From contig NZ_CP114264.1 in the NCBI RefSeq assembly GCF_027105055.1, positions 744,001 to 808,000 on the forward strand: DNA of 64,000 bases. The letters are read 5' to 3'. The notes under the pieces were generated by a model. That model was not told the origin of the DNA. It made no database searches and saw only the letters and a list, made by a program, of their open reading frames with translations. This stretch comes from Acinetobacter sp. TR3. Lineage in GTDB: Bacteria; Pseudomonadota; Gammaproteobacteria; Pseudomonadales; Moraxellaceae. Positions within the stretch are counted from its first letter, which is position 1, and the number at the start of each line of letters is the position of its first letter. The position numbers were made by a program, and so were the translations under genes. Shown in pieces: positions 49,664 through 57,290 of this stretch.

Positions 49664-50131
49664 CCATATTTGAACTTAATTAAAAAATTACAGCTTCAAT
49701 TCGAGAGATGAATCAGAACAAATCTTGAATTTCTGCATGAGGTTTATGCTAAGTGCCTAAGTTTTTTACAGCAATATTCTTAACAATCTTTTACGCCAAG
49801 CTTAACAATAGCGCATCATAAAACGCGGTTTTGTGATGTGCTTGTAAAGTTAAATGCCTGAACCTATCAGTAAAATGTATATAAATATGTATTTTTGATT
49901 AAAAAATAATCTACAATTTTACGTGTTCTAAACAAGATCTTTCTTTTGCAAAGAGTTTAATAATTGGATAAAACATTTAAATTTTAGTTTTAAATAGTAT
50001 TTTTAGATTAATTTTGTGATTAAATTATCTTTATTTTTGTTTTAATTGAATTATTTCGTAAATTTAATTCTTTATTTTATTTCGCATATTTTTCACTTTA
50101 GAATGAAATAAATTTTTAATGCGAGTAAATC
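49664..50131. other. Long AT-rich intergenic region with one hairpin
   Basis: 468 bp without ORF. It contains a 14-bp hairpin (49811-49841): GCGCATCATAAAAC pairs with GTTTTGTGATGTGC using two G-U pairs over a GCG loop. There is no T-tract on either side. The right half is nearly pure A/T leading to the COG0523 gene. Confidence 0.5.
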
Positions 50132-51145
50132 GTGAAGTTCATTGCTCCCAAAATTGTTCCTACTCACATTATTTCTGGTTTTTTAGGTGCAGGTAAAACA
50201 ACGCTATTGCAGCATTTATTAACCCAAAAGCCTGAAAACGAAGTTTGGGCTGTTCTAATGAATGAGTTTGGGCAAATAGGTGTTGATCAACAACTGATTA
50301 CCCAACAACAAGGCTATGCTGTCAAAGAACTACTTGGTGGATGCTTGTGCTGTAGCAGTCAACTTCCTATGCAAATTGCACTGGCTCGCTTACTCAGTGA
50401 AAGTAAACCTGATCGTTTATTTATCGAACCAACGGGGTTAGGTCATCCTGCACAATTACTGGAACAACTGACCGAGCCGCATTGGCAAAGCAGTTTAAAT
50501 ATGCGTGCTTTGGTAATCGTTGTGGATGGAAGTCGTCTACATGATGAAGATTGGGTTAAACAGAACTTATATACCGATCAACTGAAATCTGCACAAATCG
50601 TAGTCCTCTCACATATTGATTGTATGTCAGTAGCAGATCATCAAGCCTATGCAGCTTTAAAACAAGAATATGACACTTATGTCCAGCATTGGATTGAAGT
50701 TGAGTGTGGCAAAATTGAATTATCTCAGATTGATATTGTGCAACAACCTGTACAACGTAAGATCCAACCTTTACTCAAGCTACAACAAACACAGGCTATC
50801 GAGCCTCTGTTAGAAATAAAACAACTTCCATATCATTATGTAGAAACGGCTCAAGGTTATACCGTTGCAGGTTGGAAATTGCCTAAACGCTGGCAATTTA
50901 AATTTTTTGAACTCTTAGATTTGTTGTGTAAGCAACAAAATTGGATTCGCATCAAAGGCATATTTAATACGGATCAAGGTTGGAAAAGTTTTAATTTTAA
51001 TCCTCAACAATTTAACTATAAGTCTGCCGAAGAGAGTATTGATAATCGAATTGAAATTATTTGCCAATCCGAACAAGATTGGTTGGTGTTTGAAACACAA
51101 TTAATAAATTGTCGTCTTGATCTAACTGATGCTCAAAATGATTAA
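50132..51145 (+). CDS. COG0523 (CobW/P47K) GTPase, metal chaperone-like
   Basis: This 337-residue G3E GTPase has Walker A GFLGAGKTT near residue 16, the metal-binding GGCLCCSS (CxCC) near 69-74, IEPTGLGHP and LSHID for the guanine base (variant of NKxD). The C-terminal CobW_C domain includes AGWKLPKRWQFKFF. Such proteins deliver or conserve metals, often zinc, under Zur control. I see no zur gene or clear Zur box nearby. The start codon is GTG at 50132 with little ribosome site. Confidence 0.87.
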   Translation: MKFIAPKIVPTHIISGFLGAGKTTLLQHLLTQKPENEVWAVLMNEFGQIGVDQQLITQQQGYAVKELLGGCLCCSSQLPMQIALARLLSESKPDRLFIEPTGLGHPAQLLEQLTEPHWQSSLNMRALVIVVDGSRLHDEDWVKQNLYTDQLKSAQIVVLSHIDCMSVADHQAYAALKQEYDTYVQHWIEVECGKIELSQIDIVQQPVQRKIQPLLKLQQTQAIEPLLEIKQLPYHYVETAQGYTVAGWKLPKRWQFKFFELLDLLCKQQNWIRIKGIFNTDQGWKSFNFNPQQFNYKSAEESIDNRIEIICQSEQDWLVFETQLINCRLDLTDAQND

Positions 51146-51220
51146 AGCCAACATTTTTTGTAATAAAATAGAGTATGCTTAGCGCCAAATTTGAGTACAC
51201 CGTATTTAAGAGTATTTTTT

Positions 51221-51751
51221 ATGGCGCTAAAAGCAACAATATATAAGGCAGATCTGAATATTGCCAATATGGATCAGCATATCTATGCAGATTATCAGCT
51301 AACACTTGCCTTACATCCGTCAGAGACTATTGAACGTTTGATGGTTCGTATTCTTGCTTATGCACGTTATGCCGATGAGCGATTAGAATTCACCAAAGAT
51401 TTGTTTGAAACGGATGAGCCTGCGTTATGGCAAAAAGATTTAACAGGGCTTTTAGAAAATTGGATTGAAGTCGGTTGTCCATCTGAAGATAAAGTGAAAA
51501 AAGCTAGTGCTCGCTGTAAAAAAGTGGCTGTGATTACCTATGGCTCACAAGCTGCTGATTGGTGGCAAAAAAATACCAAGATTAAGACGTTGAGTAATGT
51601 GGAGGTCTGGCAATTAGCGCCTCAGACTACACAGGCACTTGAAGGCTTATGTGAACGCACGATGCAATTACAGCTTAATATTATGGATGGAGAGTGGACT
51701 TTGTTGAGCGATAAAGGTCAAGTCGATATTCAATGGTTACAATTGCAATAA
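51221..51751 (+). CDS. yaeQ: YaeQ-family protein
   Basis: This 176-residue protein of the YaeQ family has a PD-(D/E)XK-like fold. Blocks MALKATIYKADLNIANMDQHIYADY, RLMVRILAYARYADERLEFTKDLFETDEPALWQKDL and WIEVGCPSEDKVKKAS are diagnostic and carry the nuclease-like residues (D/E...E.G). Biological role is uncertain. The ATG at 51221 matches the family start. It is followed 19 bp later by the FKBP gene. Confidence 0.9.
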   Translation: MALKATIYKADLNIANMDQHIYADYQLTLALHPSETIERLMVRILAYARYADERLEFTKDLFETDEPALWQKDLTGLLENWIEVGCPSEDKVKKASARCKKVAVITYGSQAADWWQKNTKIKTLSNVEVWQLAPQTTQALEGLCERTMQLQLNIMDGEWTLLSDKGQVDIQWLQLQ

Positions 51752-51770
51752 ATCAGGTTGGGAGTAAAAG

Positions 51771-52112
51771 ATGAGCGCTGAATTACAAATTATTGATTTA
51801 AAAGTAGGTGAAGGTAAAGAAGCTGTTAAAGGTGCTTTAATCACAACACACTACACGGGGTGGTTAGAAGATGGTACTCAGTTCGATTCTTCAATTGACC
51901 GTGGGAATTATTTTGAGACTGTGATCGGTACAGGGCGAGTAATCAAAGGTTGGGATCAAGGCATCATGGGAATGCGCGTTGGTGGGAAACGTAAGTTAAT
52001 CGTACCTGCACATTTAGCTTATGGTGAACGCAAAATGGGAAAAATTATTCCAGCAAATTCAAATCTGACTTTTGAAATTGAATTATTTGATGTTAAAACG
52101 CGCGACGAGTGA
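51771..52112 (+). CDS. FKBP-type peptidyl-prolyl cis-trans isomerase
   Basis: This 113-residue single-domain FKBP has VKGALITTHYTGWLEDGTQFDSS, VIGTGRVIKGWDQGIMGMRVGGKRKLIVPAHLAYGER and a final TFEIELFDV. All FK506-pocket residue positions look conserved. No signal peptide, so cytoplasmic. GGGAG ribosome site. Likely shares a transcript with yaeQ. Confidence 0.93.
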   Translation: MSAELQIIDLKVGEGKEAVKGALITTHYTGWLEDGTQFDSSIDRGNYFETVIGTGRVIKGWDQGIMGMRVGGKRKLIVPAHLAYGERKMGKIIPANSNLTFEIELFDVKTRDE

Positions 52113-52498
52113 TTTAGTCTCAATGATGCAAAGCATGATGGTATTGATTTGATTGCTTAATTCATGCTTTGCAAAAAAAAGTACAAAAACAATACAAATC
52201 AAAAAAATGATTTAATTCTAATATTTTGATTTTTAATATTTTTATTTTAATGTGCTTTTTTCAACAATCTGCTTAAAATGATTGATTCTGTAGATGGTTC
52301 TGTATATCTTTTAAAGAAAGGGCAATGTATTCTGAATCAAAGTTTTTATAATAAATGTGATGTTAATTTACCTTTTGGAAAAAATTGCTTTTAATGTTGC
52401 CATCCATGATCAGCAGATTCATAAACATGGCGAGGTAAATTATAAAAAATCTATGCTTGTGTTAACGAGCATCAAAAAATTGAGTGAGTGAGGCAGCT
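52113..52498. other. Intergenic region with a long inverted repeat and possible broken small ORF
   Basis: TGCAAAGCATGA (52127-52138) and TCATGCTTTGCA (52162-52173) are perfect inverted arms 23 nt apart. They are followed by an A-run, not a T-run. From 52278 a 38-codon frame starts (MIDSVDGSVYLLKKGQC) and stops at 52394; a neighbouring frame continues in protein-like sequence (KIAFNVAIHDQQIHKHGEV) to 52491. A one-base shift in the run of A near 52380 would join them. Confidence 0.4.
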
Positions 52499-52894
52499 AT
52501 GAATGATTATTTGGATATTACCGCTTCTGAGCTATTAAAAGAATTACATAATTTTTTCTTGATTAATACTTATAATGGCGCTGAAAATGGTTTTTGGGTC
52601 AATGAAAAAGCATTGATTGATAAAGATTATTGGATGGATGGAGAGAACAAGGTCGAGATTCTCCGAGAGTTGAGTCCTTCACATCAGCATTCACATCCTG
52701 ACTATCGAATTACCTTATTATCTCCATTAGAAGGGAATGTCGTCTTGCTACAATACGATGGCGTGAATAAAAAAATTCAGACATTCCGTCGTGGTGAATG
52801 GGTAAACCGCTTATATAAATATTTTTATCAAAAAGAACGTTATTATTTACAACAACTTTCTGAGCATCCAAATTTTCAGCTCATTGAATATTAA
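52499..52894 (+). CDS. Uncharacterised 131-residue protein
   Basis: Hydrophilic cytoplasmic protein: MNDYLDITASELLKELHNFF start, central SPSHQHSHPDYRITLLSPLEGNVVLLQYD and a basic, Tyr-rich end (RLYKYFYQKERYYLQQL). GAGG 7 bp ahead supports the ATG at 52499. It stands where pgaA is usually found, upstream of pgaB, but shows no similarity to that large porin. Family not recognised. Confidence 0.6.
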   Translation: MNDYLDITASELLKELHNFFLINTYNGAENGFWVNEKALIDKDYWMDGENKVEILRELSPSHQHSHPDYRITLLSPLEGNVVLLQYDGVNKKIQTFRRGEWVNRLYKYFYQKERYYLQQLSEHPNFQLIEY

Positions 52895-52911
52895 GCTTAT
52901 ATATTTAGCTC

Positions 52912-52948
52912 ATTAGGTTCTTAATACGTATCGTGTTAGGAACCTAAT
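52912..52948. repeat. 17-bp hairpin upstream of pgaB
   Basis: ATTAGGTTC (52912-52920) pairs with GAACCTAAT (52940-52948), and TTAATACG with CGTGTTAG continues the stem to a TAT loop with two G-U pairs. No T-tract follows on either strand. It lies 200 bp before pgaB and may be a processed RNA end or a regulator site. Confidence 0.6.
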
Positions 52949-53146
52949 CACATATGGCTAAAATATTGATGTATATTGCGATAAAATTTATAAAATATTT
53001 TTTTAAGATTATTTTCAGTTTTTAAAATTATAAATACAATCCTTGCTCCCAGCTGACTCGCTAAAAATCTTATTTGTCCACAAATTGTAAGATGATTCAT
53101 GCATGATTCGCGCTCAGCCATTTTCGAATATTGAGAAGATATCTCT

Positions 53147-55144
53147 ATGACAACACGTTTAGTGTCTCCGACCTTAAAAACATTTTTAGGTCTAATGATT
53201 GCTTTAGTTGCGACTACAGCAACTTTTGCAGAAAATTCCAAAATTGATGCGACAACGTTAACCGTCATTGGTTATCATGAAATTACCGACCATAAAGATG
53301 CACTCATCCCAAGTTATGCAGTAACAGCACAACAATTCAGCGAGCACATCGATTGGTTACAAAATAATGGTTATCACTTTATTAATGTCGATCAACTGAT
53401 TAAAGCACATCAGGGCAAATACACTTTACCAACTAAACCTGTGTTATTGACAGTAGATGATGGTTATCAGTCTTTTTATCAAAATGCCTATCCAATTGTA
53501 CGTGCGAAAAAAATTCCAGTTGTATTAGCAGTTGTCGGTTCTTGGTTAGAACCAAAAGCTAATCAGAAAGTGGACTTTGGTGGGGAAGAGATTACGCGCA
53601 ATAAAATTTTGAGTTGGAATGAACTCAAAGAAATGCAAAATAGTGGCTTAGTTGAGATTGCAAGTCATAGCTACCATTTGCATCGAGGAGTAAACGCAAA
53701 CCCTCAAGGTAATTCAGAACCAGCAGCGATTACTCGAATTTATGATTCAAATACGAAAACTTATGAAAGTGATGCAAATTATCAAGCACGTGTTTATCAA
53801 GATTTAAAGAAAAATAATGAATTATTGCAGGCACACGGTTTACGTTCACCACGTGTCATGGTTTGGCCTTATGGTCGTTATAATATGCAATTAGTTCAAA
53901 TTTCTAAACAATTGGGTATGCCGATTACCATTACTTTGGACGATGGTGCTGATCATGCCAAACAATCGATCCAAAATATGGGGCGTATTTTAATTCAAGG
54001 AAATATGTCAACCAATGCCTTGGCACAAGAAATAAAGAACCGCGAACTGAATTTGAACGATAATAATCGTCCGCAAAAGATCATGCATGTGGATTTAGAT
54101 TACATCTATGATCCAGACCCACAACAACAGGAACGCAATTTAGGTAATCTGTTAGATCGTATCAATGGGATGGGAGTAAAGACAGTTTACTTACAAGCAT
54201 TCTCAGATCCTGATGCTAATGGCTCTGCGGATATGGTGTATTTCCCAAATCGCCATATTCCAATGCGTGCGGATTTATTTAACCGAGTAGCTTGGCAAAT
54301 TCAAACACGTACGCCAGTACAGCGTTTGTATGCTTGGATGCCTTTACTTGCATGGGAATTACCTAAATCAGATCCAGTGTCAAAGGATTTAGTTGTCACG
54401 CAACAAGCAAAAGCGGGCGAGCATTTGAATATGGGATATATCCGCTTAAGCCCATATTCACCAAAAGCAAGACAAACCATTAAAGAGATTTATCAAGATC
54501 TTGCAAAATCAACGCCATTTGATGGTCTGTTATTTCATGATGATGTGACATTATCTGATTATGAAGATGCAAGTCCTCAAGCACTAGCAGCCTATGCGAA
54601 ACAAGGTTTGCCAACGGATCTGGCTAAAATACGAAATAATGACGACAAGTTACAGAAATGGACTGCTTATAAAACGCGTACCCTAGATGATTTTGCAATG
54701 GAGCTAGCGGGTGAGGTGCGTCGATATCAGCCTTATTTGATGACTGCACGTAATTTGTATGCGCAAGTTGCCCTTAACCCGTATGCCGAAAATTGGTACG
54801 CACAATCTTTGGAAGAGTCATTAAAACGCTATGATTTCACAGCGATTATGGCAATGCCTTATATGGAGCAATCAGATAATCCCGAAAAATTTTATACGGA
54901 TATTATGAATCGAGTGAAACAGTATCCTAATGGGATTAAAAAGACGGTCATGGAGTTACAAGCAATTAATTGGCGTAATGATCAGAAGATCCCTTCAGAA
55001 GAAATGGCTGCAACGATTAAATCACTTTATCAACAAGGTGCGATGCACATTGCATATTATCCTGACGATCCGATTAAAGAACACCCAGATGTAGAAACTA
55101 TGCGTAAGGCTTTTGCTTTAAAATCATCACAATTAGTACCATAA
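53147..55144 (+). CDS. pgaB: Poly-beta-1,6-N-acetylglucosamine deacetylase PgaB
   Basis: PgaB (665 residues) partly deacetylates PNAG biofilm polymer in the periplasm before export. A signal peptide (about residues 1-28, VATTATFAEN) lacks a lipobox Cys, unlike E. coli PgaB, which is a lipoprotein. The N-terminal polysaccharide-deacetylase domain shows VIGYHEI, LLTVDDGYQSF (metal Asp) and EIASHSYHLH (His-x-x-x-His). The C-terminal glycosyl-hydrolase-like domain contains LLFHDDVTLSDYED. It is followed 15 bp later by pgaC. pgaA is absent in front. Confidence 0.94.
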   Translation: MTTRLVSPTLKTFLGLMIALVATTATFAENSKIDATTLTVIGYHEITDHKDALIPSYAVTAQQFSEHIDWLQNNGYHFINVDQLIKAHQGKYTLPTKPVLLTVDDGYQSFYQNAYPIVRAKKIPVVLAVVGSWLEPKANQKVDFGGEEITRNKILSWNELKEMQNSGLVEIASHSYHLHRGVNANPQGNSEPAAITRIYDSNTKTYESDANYQARVYQDLKKNNELLQAHGLRSPRVMVWPYGRYNMQLVQISKQLGMPITITLDDGADHAKQSIQNMGRILIQGNMSTNALAQEIKNRELNLNDNNRPQKIMHVDLDYIYDPDPQQQERNLGNLLDRINGMGVKTVYLQAFSDPDANGSADMVYFPNRHIPMRADLFNRVAWQIQTRTPVQRLYAWMPLLAWELPKSDPVSKDLVVTQQAKAGEHLNMGYIRLSPYSPKARQTIKEIYQDLAKSTPFDGLLFHDDVTLSDYEDASPQALAAYAKQGLPTDLAKIRNNDDKLQKWTAYKTRTLDDFAMELAGEVRRYQPYLMTARNLYAQVALNPYAENWYAQSLEESLKRYDFTAIMAMPYMEQSDNPEKFYTDIMNRVKQYPNGIKKTVMELQAINWRNDQKIPSEEMAATIKSLYQQGAMHIAYYPDDPIKEHPDVETMRKAFALKSSQLVP

Positions 55145-55159
55145 CGGAGTAATGTGTCG

Positions 55160-56416
55160 ATGAGTATAATTGCTTTATTATGGGCTTATGCCATTAAGTT
55201 TGTGTTTTATTATCCATTATTTATGTCTTATTTATGGATGGTAGGGGCAATTATTTTCTACTGGAAAGAGCGCCAAGATCCTCCATATCAGCAGCCAGAA
55301 ACTTTGCCTGAATATCCTAAAGTTGCTGTACTCGTTCCTTGTTTTAACGAGGGTGATAATGCAGAAGAAACCATTAGTCATGCTTTGCAATTAGATTATC
55401 CAAACTTTGAAGTGATTGCGATTAATGATGGTAGTTCTGATAACACGGGCGAAGTGCTGGATCGTCTCGCGGCGCAGCATGAAAAATTACGTGTTGTGCA
55501 TCTCGCTCAAAACCAAGGTAAAGCCATGGGACTGCAAGCGGGCAGTTTAATGACGGATGCAGAGTTCCTGATCGGGATTGATGGAGATGCTTTACTAGAT
55601 CCTCATGCAGCACAGTGGATGATGCGCCATTTCCTCGAAGATCCAACTGTGGCAGCCGTAACAGGGAATCCACGTATTCGTACACGTTCAACATTATTGG
55701 GACGAATTCAGGTTGGTGAGTTTTCTTCGATTGTTGGCATGATTAAACGAGCGCAACGTACTTTTGGTCGTTTATTCACTGTCTCTGGTGTGATTACAGC
55801 CTTTCGTAAAAGTGCTGTACATCAAGTTGACTATTGGTCTCCCAATATGCTGACTGAGGATATTGATATCACTTGGAAATTACAACGTGCTGGTTGGGAT
55901 GTTCGTTTTGAGCCAAATGCTTTGGTTTGGATTTTGATGCCTGAGACTTTCAATGGTTTGTGGAAACAACGTTTACGTTGGGCGATGGGTGGGGCACAAG
56001 TTCTGATAAAGAATATTGATGTGTTCTTTAAACCAAAACTTAATTTTCTCTGGCCATTAATGTTAGAGCTTTGCTTAACATTAGTATGGTCATATTTGAT
56101 GCTGATTATGGCTGTCATGTGGTTGTTACATTTCGTATTTACAATACCAGCCCTTGCTATCGTCAGTTCACCTTTTTTACCATATGGTAGCGGAATTTTA
56201 TTAGGTGCGACTTGCTTAATTCAGTTTGCTTTAAGCAAATGGATGGATAGTCGTTATGAACCAAGCTTAGGGAAAAATTATTATTGGATGATTTGGTACC
56301 CATTTGTGTTTTGGTTAATTACGATTACTGCTACAATCGTCGCCTTTCCAAAAGTGCTATTTCGCGCTGAAGAAAAACGCGCTCGTTGGATTAGCCCAGA
56401 TCGTGGAATTCGCTGA
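55160..56416 (+). CDS. pgaC: Poly-beta-1,6-N-acetylglucosamine synthase PgaC
   Basis: This 418-residue inner-membrane GT2 synthase polymerises UDP-GlcNAc into PNAG. Two N-terminal membrane helices lead into PKVAVLVPCFNEGDNAEETI and INDGSSDNTGEV. These are followed by IDGDALLDPHA (DxD), TEDIDITWKLQRAGW and KQRLRWAMGG (QxxRW). Three more helices lie in the C-terminal third. Start ATG at 55160 with GGAG ten bases ahead; a GTG two codons earlier is possible. It is flanked by pgaB and pgaD. Confidence 0.95.
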   Translation: MSIIALLWAYAIKFVFYYPLFMSYLWMVGAIIFYWKERQDPPYQQPETLPEYPKVAVLVPCFNEGDNAEETISHALQLDYPNFEVIAINDGSSDNTGEVLDRLAAQHEKLRVVHLAQNQGKAMGLQAGSLMTDAEFLIGIDGDALLDPHAAQWMMRHFLEDPTVAAVTGNPRIRTRSTLLGRIQVGEFSSIVGMIKRAQRTFGRLFTVSGVITAFRKSAVHQVDYWSPNMLTEDIDITWKLQRAGWDVRFEPNALVWILMPETFNGLWKQRLRWAMGGAQVLIKNIDVFFKPKLNFLWPLMLELCLTLVWSYLMLIMAVMWLLHFVFTIPALAIVSSPFLPYGSGILLGATCLIQFALSKWMDSRYEPSLGKNYYWMIWYPFVFWLITITATIVAFPKVLFRAEEKRARWISPDRGIR

Positions 56417-56446
56417 GTCGCAAGATTCATTTTGCTGAGACTAGAA

Positions 56447-56863
56447 ATGAAAGCAAATAGTTTGATTATCGATGTACGTCGCCAACTCCCATGGCATAAG
56501 CGTTATTTTTCTACGACCACAACAGCAATGATGTGGGCAGGTTGGCTGCTATTATGGCGACCATTTATTTTGGTTTGGGTGTTAATTGAACTGCAAAAAA
56601 CGCATCTTGCACAACGTTTAATGGCTGCATTCAGTCAAGGTCTTGAGCACGGAATTACAGCACTTTTCATGTGTGCGGTAGCATTATTATTATGGGGGCT
56701 TTTACCTTCAAAACGCGTACATAAAAAACATGCAATTGAAAAAGCACTACCTGATTATGCACGTTATTTTGAGTTGCCTGAACAAGAAATTCAAGCTGGT
56801 CGCCAACAAAAAGTAACCACGCTGCATCATGATGAAAATGGTAAGATTATTCGAGTTGAGTGA
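56447..56863 (+). CDS. pgaD: PNAG synthesis protein PgaD
   Basis: PgaD (138 residues) is the small two-helix partner that stabilises PgaC and, in E. coli, responds to c-di-GMP together with it. Membrane helices lie near 28-50 (MMWAGWLLLWRPFILVW) and 72-92 (ITALFMCAVALLLWGLL). The basic/acidic tail includes KALPDYARYFELPEQEI. It lies 30 bp after pgaC; ATG 56447 is favoured over a TTG upstream. Last gene of the operon, then a terminator. Confidence 0.9.
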   Translation: MKANSLIIDVRRQLPWHKRYFSTTTTAMMWAGWLLLWRPFILVWVLIELQKTHLAQRLMAAFSQGLEHGITALFMCAVALLLWGLLPSKRVHKKHAIEKALPDYARYFELPEQEIQAGRQQKVTTLHHDENGKIIRVE

Positions 56864-56886
56864 AATTTATTCGATTGAGAAGTATA

Positions 56887-56918
56887 AATGCCTTAATTTT
56901 AATTAAGGCATTTTTTTA
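56887..56918 (+). terminator. Terminator after pgaD
   Basis: AATGCCTTAATT/AATTAAGGCATT followed by a seven-T tail; ends the pgaBCD transcript. Confidence 0.92.
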
Positions 56919-56941
56919 TGCTTGTCTTAAATTTTAGACAT

Positions 56942-56964
56942 AAAAAAACCAGCTTACGCTGGAT
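56942..56964 (-). terminator. Terminator of tRNA-Leu copy A
   Basis: On the minus strand ATCCAGC GTAA GCTGGT then a T-run. The second copy has an equivalent at 59135-59158 with a changed loop. Confidence 0.85.
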
Positions 56965-56996
56965 TTTATTTGCACCATGTTTCATTAGTTGAAAAA

Positions 56997-57082
56997 TGGT
57001 GCCCGAGGCCAGACTCGAACTGGCACGCTTTGTGGGCGGGGGATTTTAAATCCCCTGTGTCTACCGATTTCACCACTCGGGC
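56997..57082 (-). tRNA. tRNA-Leu(UAA), copy A
   Basis: An 86-nt tRNA with encoded CCA. The acceptor stem GCCCGAG/CTCGGGC, long variable arm and anticodon loop around TAA (GGGATTTAAAATCCC) identify it as tRNA-Leu reading UUA/UUG. Its sequence is identical to the copy at 59191-59276. Confidence 0.96.
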
Positions 57083-57185
57083 ATGTCCGCAATAATAGAG
57101 GAGACTTTAAAACTTGGCAAGAGTAAAAAGCATTAATTGCTTTCTTTTCAATCAATTCATGTGTTTATCAGATAAAAATTAAGCA

Positions 57186-57243
57186 TTGTCATATAATTTT
57201 CATGATTATTTCATCAAACTGAGATCAAACTTTCATTTATACA
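57186..57243 (+). promoter_or_regulatory. Pho box upstream of phoD
   Basis: Five 7-mers in 11-bp phase: TTGTCAT (57186), TTTTCAT (57197), ATTTCAT (57208), CTGAGAT (57219) and CTTTCAT (57230), each separated by 4 bp. This is the layout of PhoB binding sites (CTGTCAT repeats). A -10-like TATACA or TTTAAT lies just beyond. It predicts induction by phosphate starvation. Confidence 0.7.
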
Positions 57244-57290
57244 ACTTAGTTTTAATTACTCAAAGTAATAAAATTAAGGTAGCTATCCAA

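Larger units (their letters stand above)
56936..57082 (-). repeat. Direct repeat copy A (tRNA-Leu plus its terminator)
   Basis: This 147-bp tract recurs at 59129-59276 with three or four differences. It spans from an AGACATAAAAAAACCAGC terminator stem to the 5' end of tRNA-Leu. Sequence identity stops exactly at the tRNA 5' end on the right. Confidence 0.9.
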
